Positions 18,179-29,600 of a stretch of DNA of 64,000 bases are shown here, piece after piece (positions within the stretch are counted from its first letter, which is position 1; every line of letters begins with the position of its first letter). Source of the DNA: Tethya wilhelma (Eukaryota > Porifera > Demospongiae > Tethyida > Tethyidae); assembly GCA_964030475.1 (NCBI GenBank), contig CAXIPT010000010.1, positions 2,528,366-2,592,365 of the forward strand, in the 5' to 3' direction. A program made the position numbers and the translations under genes. Under the pieces are notes generated by a model. The model worked only from the letters and a program-made list of their open reading frames with translations. It did not search any database and had not been told where the DNA came from.

Positions 18179-18416
18179 GTATCTCCAGATGTTGTTGACG
18201 AAATGAGAGAGAAACAAAGAGGCAGGGAAGAAACCAGACCATCAGACACTCTCATTAGTAAGAACGTACACTAGTATAAGTAACACTAGTATAAGTAACA
18301 CGGACTGATATGGCTGCTGAGTCAGCAAAGAAGTAAATATTCAGTGAACCTGAAAGAGGAAATGCACTTACTTTCAGTGTCAGTGATTTCATTAAAAGTT
18401 TATCATGTGTTTGCTT

Positions 18417-18474
<58 letters not shown>

Positions 18475-19528
18475 AGCTGATGATCCTGCTGACTCAGCAG
18501 TTCCAAGAGACGTTCATCCATTGCACGGTCCACTGCCTCCATACCCTCCACCCACTCACACATCCACATCCTCACAGCATCACACCGTCACAAATAGTAA
18601 GACTTAGTACAAAAAATATAAATTATTTCTGCTACCATACCGTATACCGCTTAATTTTCGAGGTTACTTAATTTTCGCGGATTGCGCTATTGCAAATTTT
18701 CGTTGAATAAATTTCGCGGATTGATATCATTCGTGTGCGCATGCATATGAGCACGCAATTTTTCGTTGAACAATTTTCGTGGATAACGTTCGATCCGCGA
18801 AAACCGCGAAAGTTAAGTATATACCACGAAAATTAAGCGGTATACGGTATTAATTTTGAGAATGATGTAATGCATATTTATTAGGTACGACAAGTGCCAC
18901 GCCCACTCCCAGTTCTCCCGGACATACCTTTTCTCCAATTAGTATGACATCATCCTCAGTGGGTGTGGCCAGTGGGAGTGGCCACTCCAGCCAAAGGACT
19001 CCAGTTGGTGTTAATCAGATTCAGCAATTACCGGGACTTACTCTTAACGATAATCAACAGGCAAATGGAACTAATTATCACCCTCATATTGACGGGTCCT
19101 CCCCAATCTACATTCCACCTTCGTACAATGGTTACCATGACAACCAACAACAGTGGGACTCTTCCTCAAGCAGTGGTACATCTTCAACAGGCCTATCGAG
19201 ACCACACCCACTTCCTGCCAATGTAGGTGTGGTCAATTCAATAGGAAGCTCTACCCACAACACCGACTATACTACCAGTAGCAACACAAGTCAAGATGGC
19301 GATCATTCATCGTTCCCTGTGTCTGCTGGGGTAGCTCCTCCCCCTGGTTGCCATGGTGATAGGTCTGTGCCTCCGAACATATTACAGTTTTCCTTCAGTG
19401 AATTGAGAGAAGCAACTGGCGATTTCACTAATGATATCATTGGTATTGGATCGTTTGGGACGGTCTTTAGAGCCAAGATCAGAGGAAATGGACCGTTTGC
19501 CATAAAGAAACTGCACAGCGTAAGAGTT

Positions 19529-19563
<35 letters not shown>

Positions 19564-21121
19564 TCTTAAGATTCTTGTCATCTTCCACAGGAGAGGGAAA
19601 TGGGAGGGCACATGTTTTACGAAGCCATCCATCAAGAAACATTTGCTCAAGAACTTCAGCTGCTCACAAAGTGAACTAAAACACACACACTCTCATCAGA
19701 TTCACTACCTGATCTCTTGTTCTATTTATAGGTATCATCATCGCAATATTCTTTCGCTGGTTGCCTATAGCAACGATGGGCCACGCCCCTGCCTGGTCTA
19801 TGAGTACATGGAGAATGGATCGCTGGCCGAATTCCTGCAAGGCAGGATCTTGTTGCCATGGAAACATCGGCTGAATATAGCCAATCAGATTGCAGACGCT
19901 CTCCACTTTTTACACACTGTCAATAAACCACACTGCCTCGTCCATGGAGACGTTAAAAGGTGAAAATTTTATGAAGATTTTGCATACTGTATAGCGAGTA
20001 AATTTGGCGAGAATTATATTTGGTGAATTGGCAAATTATTCTGCAAATCGCCAAACATTTTTATACGCATGCACATGCATATAAGCAATGCAGCGTGCAG
20101 GATTAAATCGCCAATCATGTTAAAATTTAATACGAATTCACCAAATTTTAAGCCCACCAAATTTACCGGCTATATAGTAGCTTGATAGTATTATTTCTAC
20201 ATAATACATTAATAATTCTGTAGTGCCAATATTCTATTGGACGCTTATCTCGTACCAAAACTGTCTGATTTCGGGTTGGCCCGTGAATGTCATGTCAAGT
20301 CCAACCAAAGGAGCACCTACAGCACCAAGAGTGACATCGTCATGGGAACCCTGGTCTACATGGCACCAGAGTTCCTTCGCAACAAGAAGTTGAGACCTTG
20401 TACCGATGTCTACAGCTTTGGAGTGGTCCTGCTGGAGCTGTTCACGGGGAAACCAGCTCTGAGTGATGATCCTACCGAGAGAGAGAGAGTGCTGGTGAGG
20501 GTGTGAGTGTGTGAGGTTGTTATAGTGACTGCTAGTCTAAAGTATCAGTTGCACAAACCTCTTGTAGTTGTATCACTTCTAGCTTCGAACCAGGCTCTCT
20601 CCTGCTAGTTTTTTCTGCATGCGAATAATAATTCGTGTGCAGAAAAAAATTACCGGGAGAGAGCCTGGTTCGAAGCTATACCACTGTGTTTTGTAATAAC
20701 TTTTTGTCTCTCAAATAACTTTAATTTTCTCAAGAGCATATTATCATGCATGCTGACTATATATTTGCTGACGTGGCAAATTATTATCAATCTAAACCAC
20801 ACCCCTTGACCACGCCCCCTCCCACAGACGGACCGTCTCTCTGACCTCCTAGAGATCGAGGACACCCATGATGTCATCCATCGAGGGGAGATCCTGAGGG
20901 TGGCCGATCCGAGGGCAGCCTGGCCCCCCGATACTGCACTGGGCCTCTTTGACATTGTCACTGTGTGCCTCACACACAGACCCAGGCAGAGACCCCCCAT
21001 GGAGCAGGTGATGATGTCATTATGATGTAATTGTTGAAAATTGTGTATGTGATTATTGCTATAATAATTATTTTGTATCTAGGTCATTGACCAGCTGCAG
21101 ATGATTGAGGCTCCGCAATAA
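17485..21121 (+). CDS. IRAK/Pelle-type death-domain protein kinase
   Basis: Ten exons: 17485-17605, 17832-18011, 18180-18257, 18477-18596, 18885-19519, 19591-19670, 19732-19959, 20224-20494, 20828-21007 and 21083-21121, 643 residues, phases close. Residues about 10-100 form a death domain (LSPRVFRQLCQYLSI, NWKDLAGQ, VLFDFIALGITVDRLYGML), which in IRAKs joins MyD88 in the Myddosome. A Ser/Thr/Pro/Gln-rich linker of about 200 residues follows. The kinase domain starts at FSFSELREATGDF, with GIGSFGTVF (P-loop), AIKKL (ATP lysine), YEYMENGSL (the tyrosine gatekeeper position of IRAKs), LVHGDVKR (catalytic loop), SDFGLAR and APEFL. The loop is HGD rather than HRD, as in IRAK1 and Pelle; IRAK4 has HRD. 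The stop codon overlaps a polyadenylation signal (CAATAAAC). It starts the array of pseudokinase genes. Confidence 0.9.
18315..18327. promoter_or_regulatory. Perfect Maf-recognition palindrome
   Basis: TGCTGAGTCAGCA in IRAK intron 3. Perfect TGCTGACTCAGCA words also occur at 1742-1754 (HDAC6 intron) and 18487-18499 (IRAK exon 4). Binding is not shown by sequence alone. Confidence 0.4.
18638..18850. repeat. Inverted-repeat element, CCGTATACCGC ends (IRAK intron)
   Basis: ACCGTATACCGCTTAATTTT opens and AAAATTAAGCGGTATACGGT closes it, a perfect inverted match. Smaller inner repeats of TTTTCGCGGAT lie between. Elements at 19988-20178 and 30807-31026 have related CCGTATAGCG ends. Confidence 0.85.
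19988..20178. repeat. Inverted-repeat element (IRAK intron)
   Basis: Opens with CTGTATAGCGAGTAAATTTG and closes with AAATTTACCGGCTATATAG. Inner words TTGGCGA and CACCAAAT are mirrored. Confidence 0.75.
20581..20678. repeat. Long hairpin (IRAK intron)
   Basis: AGCTTCGAACCAGGCTCTCT is mirrored by AGAGAGCCTGGTTCGAAGCT. The arms continue through TTTTTTCTGCA and TGCAGAAAAAA to a small loop. Confidence 0.9.
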
Positions 21122-21240
21122 ACAGATTGATGGTCTTGCTTTTAAATAATTAATCTTAATTAATAATTATTATTATAATTACTGATAATTAATATAATAT
21201 TAATATTTGTTATCCGCTCAAAATGCAAATTGTGTGTACT

Positions 21241-21264
21241 GGGAGTTCCCCGGGGAAATACCCC
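21241..21264. promoter_or_regulatory. Paired NF-kappaB-like motif upstream of P1
   Basis: GGGAGTTCCCC is followed at once by GGGGAAATACCCC. The first fits the kappaB consensus GGGRNNYYCC, the second is one base off. It ends 51 bases before the P1 start codon. The same pair stands before P2, P3, P4 and P6. Confidence 0.6.
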
Positions 21265-21315
21265 ACAATTTGAACAATAGTTATTGTCCTCATGTTATGA
21301 AAGGTGACTCTACAA

Positions 21316-23267
21316 ATGGATGCATCTCTTAGTGTGGAAGGTAAGAGATTGGGGAAAAAATGACTGTATAAATCACGAAAGAGATGTGCTATAGCTGAGC
21401 TGGCTTAAAAGAAGAGGGGTGGCAAGGAATTCTGAAATTTGAAAATTATATTGTAATCACCTAGTCGGGCGGAGCCCGACTTCCGCGAATTTTCGCGGAA
21501 GTCAGGCTCCGCCCGACTAGTAATCACCCATAATTTTTTCCTTTAATAGGATTCTCTAAAGACATAGTAATATTATAGAATAGTGTGTGTATATTAATGA
21601 TTATTAATTTTGTTTTCATAGTTATGTATGCATACTACCAACTATCTATATACCAGATGCAGTAGGTACTGAGCCTACAAATGAAGACAGCAATGATCTG
21701 TACATGTACAGCAGTGGTCTAGCTTCATCTGGTCTGGCGGCCATCTTCTCTTGGGAGCCTATTGTCCCTGTCCTTGTAGCAGTGGTAGCAGGGCTTGTGG
21801 TGACGTGTTACTATGGTTACCATCATTGGAGGACATCAATGCAGAAACCAAAACCAGTGAGATTAGTGGATTCACAGAAATTGAAAGATGAAAAGGAATC
21901 GATAGACTCACAGCCATCACCAGATACACCAGACACACCACCCTCATGGCAACCTTCACAGGTTACACCAGATTTACAACCGTTGCAGCCATCACTAACT
22001 TTTGCACAAGACATGTCAGACTCACCACCCTCACAAGATACACCACCCTCACAGCCATCACAGGTTATACAACCTTCACAACGCTCACTCTTCACTACTA
22101 CTAAACTGAGGAGTGGTTCATTCAGTGGTAGTAAAAGATCCTCATCCAAAGAGCCATTATCTCAACGAAGGGCCAGATCAGTAGATATTTCACAGCCTTC
22201 ACGAGACACCCCACCCTCACAAGAGACATCAACTGGTTGGCCCAGCAGAAGATCCTTGCATGAGGAATCGTCACGTCGACCACAATCCAACTCAGCACCA
22301 TTGCCACCGGAACCAGCACCCTCCCCAGGCTCACTAGACTTACCAGATTCACCAGCTCCAACAGGTTCATCACAAGAGTGTTCTCCCTCTGATCCTATGC
22401 TCTCCCAAAGGACAACCAAATCACGCAAAATCCAGAAGCCACTTGGAAGTCGTATTAAGTCTACTGTTGCTAAGACTGTTACTAAAGCTCGTAAGCTGCT
22501 CAAACTATCACGATGGCAACAGGATGATAACGAGTTAGTAATTAGGGGGGAAATAATGAACAGAAAGAAAGAAGAAACAGCTGAAAGACGTAAGTAATTT
22601 ATAATTATTGTGGAGTTATTGGGTACGTATTTAGAATGTATTTCTGTATGCTATGTGGTTGCTATGTGAACTTACTCTATATTATTATTCCATCTTCATT
22701 TTCTACTTCCACTATACAGAGAATGCAGAAATGGCAGTTGACTATGTCTTGAGGTCGACTGGGCTATACACAATGACTGAGACCACTGACTTACTTCCTG
22801 ATATGGGTAGGGGGATTTTCTTGGTGATTACATCATCATGATACCATTTTATATCCAACATAGGGAGTCGGAAGCAGAAGTACTGGTTCAAAGTGACCCC
22901 TACTGGTTCCTGGGGAAACAATGAGACAATGATCCTTACAATAGTGAGTGAACTATAATGCAGGTTGTCTTGCATCTCATTAACCTTTGACCTCTTCCAG
23001 GGACCTATATCTAGGCTATGTCCTCTTCTTCCACTGGATGAGGAGACCATGAAGACATTCCGTGAACTTATGGCTACCTTACGGGTAAGAAAACCTCTCC
23101 ATTCTTATGTCTGTGATCTTGAAGTTCCTCTTGCGTTGTTCCATGGCAGATTTCTCCCTTCCTCCAACCAGTGAAGTACGTCCACTATCTCTCTGGCAGG
23201 AAACAAGTCATCATTGTCCAACCATTTAGAGAACAAGGATCTCTAAAAGACATCATCTACAATGTAA

Positions 23268-23312
<45 letters not shown>

Positions 23313-26107
23313 TGCACACATTAGCATTGTTGAATTTCCTGTTTGCTCCACAGAATAAACCAACTCTCAACTGGACTGACAAATACCAAGTCAAGGAACA
23401 AAGAATCCATTCTATTAGCTCTGACCAGATAGCACTTTATGGAAGACAAATCTTGGAAGTAAGAGAGATAGATTAGCTACTAGTCTAGTGTAGCCAGCTC
23501 CTTGCACGCACATGCGATGGGAATCATTAATTTTCTTGTTATTTCAGGCAATGGTGTTTCTTAAGGAGTCTTTTAAGTGCAGGCCAAATGGCAAGTTTAT
23601 TCTTGGTCATGTTCAGAGTGGTAACATCTTTGTCCAGGATGGTGTGTGCAGGTTGGGTGGCTATGAGAACACACTCCTTGGCTACAGGTCTAGATTCTAC
23701 AGGATGTGTGAGGAGTACTTGGAGCATATGGATGTGATTATGTTTGGTACGTGAGTTAGTCTACCACTATCTCCTCACAGACTCACCTTTGACCTCCTCC
23801 CACAGGACACCTGGTGTTTGAAATGAGCTGTGCCCATGAACTCACCACTCTAGCTCCAACCGAACAAGACTACCAGGCAGTCAAAGATGAGGAGGTTAAG
23901 GATCTACTTCATTTTACGTTTGGGGGACAAAGATCTGAAGAGAAAAAATTGAGCAAGGTATAAAAAATTATTAGTTTAATTTAGTATAGTCATAAATAAT
24001 TATCATTATCGTATATGACCTTTGACCTCTAATACATTACTATACGGAGGAAAAAAATTGAACTCTACTGATATTTTGCCATATCAGCCGTGTTACCCAC
24101 GTGAGAAAGCCGTATCAGTCGTGTTACCCACGTGACTATGTTTTGTTTGTGAGATAGCCAGACAAGAGAGCTGTCATTTGCTGCGCTGCTGCTGGTAAGT
24201 AAAATTTCACCCTCATAAAATATAGTAAGAAGAATAGAAAGAATAATAGTAGGCAAGCTAACTGTCTAAATCACAGTGTATTGTATATACGATAAATTCC
24301 TTATCGCTATAGTAACGGTGCGAATACCGGGAAATTTCACTCGTAAATTGCCCTAGGCATTAAACTCGTGCTTCGCACTCGTTAAATACCTATAGGCAAT
24401 TTACTCGTGATATTTCCCGATATCGCACCGCTACTATAGCGATAAGTATATATTATCAAAATGAATTCTTTCCAATTTTCCAGCTGGTGCTATACAATGT
24501 CACTAAACTCATCAAAGACACACTGGATAAGAACACTGTTCTGCTATTCATTTTCTTCTGGTTGAACCTGCTAGTCATTGGCTCCACCCATCACTTCACC
24601 TTGGCAATGGTTGTCATGGTGATTGAAACACTCCTCCTACCATCACTCTATGGCTTCAATGTGTGGAGATTGTCTCAACAGCCTGTCCAAGAGGTCAAAG
24701 TACAATTCCCTACCATACATGAGGTATATATGTCAATCACAAAATGCAGTGGAAATATGTGCAGTCGCATGGAAGCCTTAGACCGCGTTTACACATATGC
24801 GTCTAGTACTAAACGACGAGGGCACTTACACTAGAACACAGTAAATGGTATTGGGCGTTTAGACATATGCAGTATATGCACATGCAAGCTGCCAGCTGTC
24901 ACGAGCACAGTTACCTTGCTTCATTTCAAGCGAAAAATGCCTCCAAAGAATTAAGATGAGAAAGAGTTTCAGTAGACAGATGGTAATTATAAGCTACTTT
25001 TAAAATGCAACAAAATGGCCCACGAGTCTAGTTACGTAAAAGTTTTGAAGTCTGCGATTTGCTCATGCACACGAGCCTGCTGCTGTCTTCGTTTACCAAT
25101 ATCTTCACTTTCATGAGCGTTAACAAAAGTATTCGTTTGTGTGAGCGTTTACAGAGGTATCGTGTAGATGCATGCTGTATTCGTATACTTTAGTTTGTGT
25201 TTACAATACTAAAACGCATACGTCTAAATGGGGCTTTAAAGTCAGAGGAGGTTCGACACAGTTGACCTTTGCTTGACCTTTTGTAATTAAAGACCTCCAT
25301 ACACACGTATAATAATTATATTGAACACATGAAGGACGTGTAGGACTTTAATTACAAAGGTCAAGCAAAGGTCAACCATGTCGAACCTTAACTTACGTGA
25401 TGTATTGAAGCCATATTGTGCACATAATTGTTGCGCACAGAATATAAACTGCTGGTAGCATGCATATGAGTCTCCACACTCGTTGACAAATGTGCGATAC
25501 ATGTATGTACGTGGAGCTAGTATCTGAACGTGGTACCCAGATTGCGCTAGATATTAACAAAACAAAAAACGTCAAAAAATGTTACGCATTTTATTTTTAG
25601 TAACAAAATAGTTCTTTCTGCTGTAAGGCTCATGAGAAATCCTTCGTTAGTTTATCAATTAAGCTACCTTTAACTGCACCACGTCATCATGTTACTAAAT
25701 TTTGCACAGGTACTGAGAATCTGTTGCCAACGCAATTGCATGAGAGCACACTGATTTAGCCGCATTTTGACTAATCGGATCGAGGTTTTGATTTTTGAGC
25801 CAGGAATTTAAAGAATTGGCACCTTAATTACTTCGTGACACTGTACATGTATGCACCTGAATCATTCAACATGTTTGTGTTGTGTCCAGATAAAGGAGCA
25901 TCCATTCTTCAAGTCTGTTCCAGTCCCTCAGCTGGACAAGTTCACGAAAGGAAGGGTCAGTGTATTGTTTCCATGGCAACATACCGCGTACTCTTACATG
26001 CATTCTTTTGTTGCTCTCTCTCTCTCTCACAGATGGTGCTGACAGCTGAAATGAAAGAACTGATCTTGTTAAAAGTAGACTCACTACAGAAGCAATTGTT
26101 AGGATAG
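21316..26107 (+). CDS. P1: membrane-anchored PXK/SLOB-like pseudokinase
   Basis: Twelve exons: 21316-21340, 21657-22589, 22720-22806, 22864-22943, 23001-23084, 23150-23263, 23354-23458, 23548-23746, 23806-23957, 24484-24723, 25890-25955 and 26033-26107, 719 residues, phases close. A short acidic N-terminus precedes one membrane segment (PIVPVLVAVVAGLVVTCYYG) with basic residues after it, so the C-terminal bulk should be cytosolic. Then come a Ser/Pro/Gln-rich stretch with PPSQPSQ repeats, a Lys/Arg-rich stretch, and a kinase-like domain. The last resembles PXK: LLPDMGSRKQKYWFKV, IIVQPFREQGSLKDIIYN, ALYGRQILEAMVFL and HLVFEMSC. The catalytic loop reads LGHVQSGNIF and the DFG position LGGYEN, so the catalytic and magnesium-binding aspartates are missing. 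Exon 24484-24723 adds two hydrophobic helices inside the C-lobe. PXK itself carries an N-terminal PX domain, absent here. Confidence 0.82.
21461..21520. repeat. GC-rich perfect hairpin (P1 intron 1)
   Basis: CTAGTCGGGCGGAGCCCGAC and its mirrored GCCCGACTAG arm flank TTCCGCGAATTTTCGCGGAA. Nearly the whole 60 bases pair with themselves, in AT-rich surroundings. Confidence 0.9.
24299..24446. repeat. Inverted-repeat element (P1 intron 9)
   Basis: CTTATCGCTATAGTAACGGT opens and ACCGCTACTATAGCGATAAG closes it. The centre is a hairpin around CTCGTGCTTCGCACTCG. An exact copy of this intron elsewhere in the array (P4) lacks it. Confidence 0.85.
24780..25235. repeat. Inverted-repeat element, about 450 bases (P1 intron 10)
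   Basis: GACCGCGTTTACACATATGC opens; the other end carries GTTTACAATACTAAAACGCA and ACGTCTAAATGGGGCTTTAA. Mirrored words TACACATATGCGTCTAGTA and TACTAAAACGCATACGTCT are imperfect. Confidence 0.6.
25249..25389. repeat. Inverted-repeat element, GGTTCGACA ends (P1 intron 10)
   Basis: GGTTCGACACAGTTGACCTT is mirrored by AAGGTCAACCATGTCGAACC, with long arms including CAAAGGTCAAGC. The element at 28162-28306 has similar outer ends. Confidence 0.85.
25475..25606. repeat. MITE family 3, partial copy c (P1 intron 10)
   Basis: Matches the right half of 2686-2925 in opposite order of decay: GGTACCCAGATTGCGC, AACAAAAAACGTCAAA and TTACGCATTTTATTTTTAGT. Confidence 0.65.
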
Positions 26108-26239
26108 GCTGGTTGGACTGTCAATAATTATGTATGAATTAATAATTTTGTGTCTATATTATATTATGCATGTAACCTGACTAGCTATTTGTTAATTTTT
26201 GTAAATTGTTGTCGTTTTTCTCTTGTTAGCCGGTACCTG

Positions 26240-26366
26240 GCCCATGGCAAGCAGCCTAGCAGGTAATGACGTCATTATGATGTAATTGTTGAAAATTTAA
26301 AATTGAAAATGTATATATTGATGATGTGATTGACCAGCTGCAAATGATTGAGGCTCCATAATAAAC
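26240..26366 (+). pseudogene. Relic of the IRAK 3' end behind P1
   Basis: TCATTATGATGTAATTGTTG, ATTGACCAGCTGCA and ATGATTGAGGCTCC followed by ATAATAAACAG match the last intron and last exon of the IRAK gene (21000-21125). It is not a working exon. It shows that the array unit was copied together with the tail of the neighbouring IRAK gene. Confidence 0.8.
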
Positions 26367-26491
26367 AGTTATTAATTTCATTCATACAAAATTAGTCTTG
26401 TTTTCTTGTTTTGTACCTGTATTGTTTAAAACAGTACATGTACAGTGTACACCACGCATATAAGTACATGTCACGCCTTTGTGTTGTACGT

Positions 26492-26513
26492 GGGAGTTCC
26501 CCGGGGAAATACC
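26492..26513. promoter_or_regulatory. Paired NF-kappaB-like motif upstream of P2
   Basis: GGGAGTTCCCC then GGGGAAATACC, as before P1. It ends 113 bases before the start codon, with a 53-base hairpin in between. Confidence 0.6.
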
Positions 26514-26521
26514 GATACCTT

Positions 26522-26574
26522 AGTCTCGCGCGTGTCACACCCCCTTTTCCGCGGGGGGTCTGGCACGCGAGACT
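26522..26574. repeat. GC-rich hairpin between P2 kappaB pair and start
   Basis: AGTCTCGCGCGTGTCACACC mirrors GGTCTGGCACGCGAGACT, with CCCCTTTTCCGCGGGG in the loop. P1, P3, P4 and P6 lack it here. Confidence 0.85.
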
Positions 26575-26626
26575 GGGAAATACTCAGAATTTGATTGTCC
26601 TCTGTTATGAAAAGGTGACGCCATAC

Positions 26627-29600
26627 ATGGATGCATCTCTTAGTATGGAAGGTAAGAGATTGAAAAATGACTGTATAAATCGCGAAAGATATTATATATG
26701 CTAGCTGAGCTGGCTAAAGAGGAGGGGTGGCAAGGAATTCGGAAATTTGAAATAATTATAATATAACCTTGAAACCGCACCCATTTTCCCTTAATAGGCT
26801 TCTCTAAAGACATATACAAGGAGTGGGGCTCGCTTACGCTCGCCCACTCCTTGTTTATGTATGTTTATAGGATCTGAATCATCATCTGATCAGTTCAGTC
26901 GTTTCGCCAGCGTACCGGAAGTCCAATAGTCCCCATACAAATTTATTTGCACGGGAAGTAAAAAAATGGCACCAACTCAGCTAGCTAATTAGATATTCAA
27001 GGCAAAATTTTTGCCTCCAAGATTCAGCTGTGGATACAAACGTAGTTTGTACTGAAACTAGCGCCCTTTAGTTACTCATCTTCAAGGTTTATATAAACTA
27101 GACTTGAATTCTAGTGATTTAGGAAGCCTCAATGACAACCTACCTACAGCAACAAAACCCGTGGAGAAAAATTTTCTGACCAAGCTGTTGACACAGTTTC
27201 TCTTGTACTAAGAATAGATGTGCTGTAGAATCTTTTTTTGCAGTCTTGACTTGTTCCCATGGAAAGGAGCCATGCAATAAACGGTTCAAAATTTCCGTAT
27301 CACAATGTACTGAAATAGGTAAGGGTCGTTACAAAACTTGTTGAATTATTAAAAGTTATTCATAAAACACCAGTGCAATCATTGTGCATTATAAACAATT
27401 GACCTACAAAATATCAATAGTGACTAATACTGTGTTGCAGAATGAACATAATAGTGCTGCATATAAAGAAATGTATATTAATCTTGGTGAAGCTGTTTTC
27501 AGCGAAGAAAACATCACAGATTTGCTTACATGAATCAATTAATGAGCATTTTTCTTACAATAATCCATACATAGATACAAAGACTTGGTGGAGAAATTTT
27601 TTCAGACAAACATTAGGCTCCCAGTTTTCATAAGCAGATGCATGGGTAGCTGCTTAACAATATACTCAAGTTTTATCTTGTTCTCAAGATTTTCATGGAT
27701 GCAAGAGCTAGACTAATACTACTACTCTTAGGCTAGGGTTACTCACAAAAAGTTCAACAGGCATGCAAAAAAATATAGTGCACATAGTATGGGCTTTTTA
27801 TCACTCTACGTGTTGAAAAATAATACCTGTAACGTTCAATGTAGTTCCCTGGCTTTCTCTGCTCTAGAAATAGCGTAAGGAATGCTTTTGTGACACTACT
27901 TGACAGTTGCCATTTTAGCTCGATTTCCCTACAAAAATGACGTAATGCTGCAAATAAAATTGCGCGAATTTAACGCTGGCGAAACGACTGAGTTACTATA
28001 ACTCAAACAATACTAAGATAAATTGATGATCAAAGCTATTGTGTATAAATATTCTTCTATGGTCAGTTGGCTTAGGACAACCTTTTCAGCATAATTGCTT
28101 CCCTTTGAGTTTCCAATTCATTTGCTTATGCCAGTATTAATGTGATTGTTGTGTGTTGCTTCAGAGGAGGTACGACATGGGTGCACCTTTGCTGAGCTGG
28201 CAAAGCAGGTGCACGTGATTAATCATCATATTACGGTCACATGATTGGAATGTAATTAACAGACTTGCCGGCTCAGCAAAGGCGCACTCGTGTCGTACCT
28301 CCTCTGGTGCTATGGTGCTACTTTGCTTTGGCCAGCTCAGCAATTTTACCTCACTACGTGACGTCACAAACAACCCTTTTCCGACTTCCGCCATTTTTCT
28401 AATCAGCTGGCAAAGAAACTCGTTGTGTTTCGTGTACAGCGACAGAGAAGCAAAAGTTCTCCCCTCGCTACGCTTCTTTTGCGAACACACACACACACAG
28501 ACGGACAAAACTTTGCTTATAATATGATAGTATAGTGCGTGTATATTAATGATTATTTGTTTCATAGTTATATATCCATACTGCCAACTATCTATAATTA
28601 TACCAGATGCAGTAGGTACTGAGCCTACAAATGAAGACAGCAATGATCTGTACATGTATGATGTGGCAGCCATCTTGTCTTGGGAGCCCATTGTCCCTGT
28701 CCTCGTAGCAGTGGTAGCAGGGTTTATTGTGACTTGTTACTATGGTTACCATCATTGGAGGACATCAATGCAGAAACAAAAACCAGTGAGATTAGTGGAG
28801 TCACAGAAATTGAAAGATGAAAAGGAATTGAAAGACACAAAGTTATTACAAGATAGACCAGATTCACCACCCTCACCACCTTCACAGCCATCACCGCCCT
28901 CACAACCCTCGCAGCCATCACTAACTTCTTCACAAGACATGTCAGACTCATCACTCTCACATGATACATCAGGATCACAGGTTATACAACCCTCACAACG
29001 CTCACTCTTCACTAAAGTATGGAATATACTGAGAAGGAGTGGTTCATTTAGTAGTAGTAAAAGTTCCTCATCCAAAGAGCCATTATCAGGCTCACCACCC
29101 TCACAAGATACACCAGCTATTGGTCAACCCAGCACAGGATCACCAGCTCCAACAGGTTCATCACAAGAGTGTTCTCCCTCTGATCCTATGCTCTCCCAAA
29201 GGACAACCAAATCACGCAAAATCCAGAAGCCACTTGGAAGTCGTATTAAGTCAACCGCTACTAAGACTGTTACTAAAGCTCGTAAGCTGCTCAAACTATC
29301 ACGATGGCAACAGGATGATAACGAGTTAGTAATTAGAGGGAAAATAAAGGACAGAAAGAAAGAAGAAACAGCTGAAAGACGTAAGTAATAATGATTATGG
29401 AGTTATTGGGTAGTTAGAATGTATTTCTACATTCTATAATGGTTGCTATGTGAACTACTCCATGGCATCTTCATTTTCTACTTCCACTACACAGAGAATG
29501 CAGAAAAGGCAGTTGACTATGTCTTGAAGTCGACTGGACTATACACAGTCACTGAATTCCTTCCTGATATGGGTAAGGGGATTTCCCTGGTGATTACATC

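Noticed and set aside
23539..23727. Conserved minus-strand frame of 62-63 residues found in P1-P5
   Set aside because: It is the shadow of the highly conserved LGHVQSGN exon on the other strand and is conserved only because the exon is.
24065..24256. Minus-strand frame in the P1 intron
   Set aside because: It overlaps an inverted-repeat element and intron sequence; no splice context or protein similarity.
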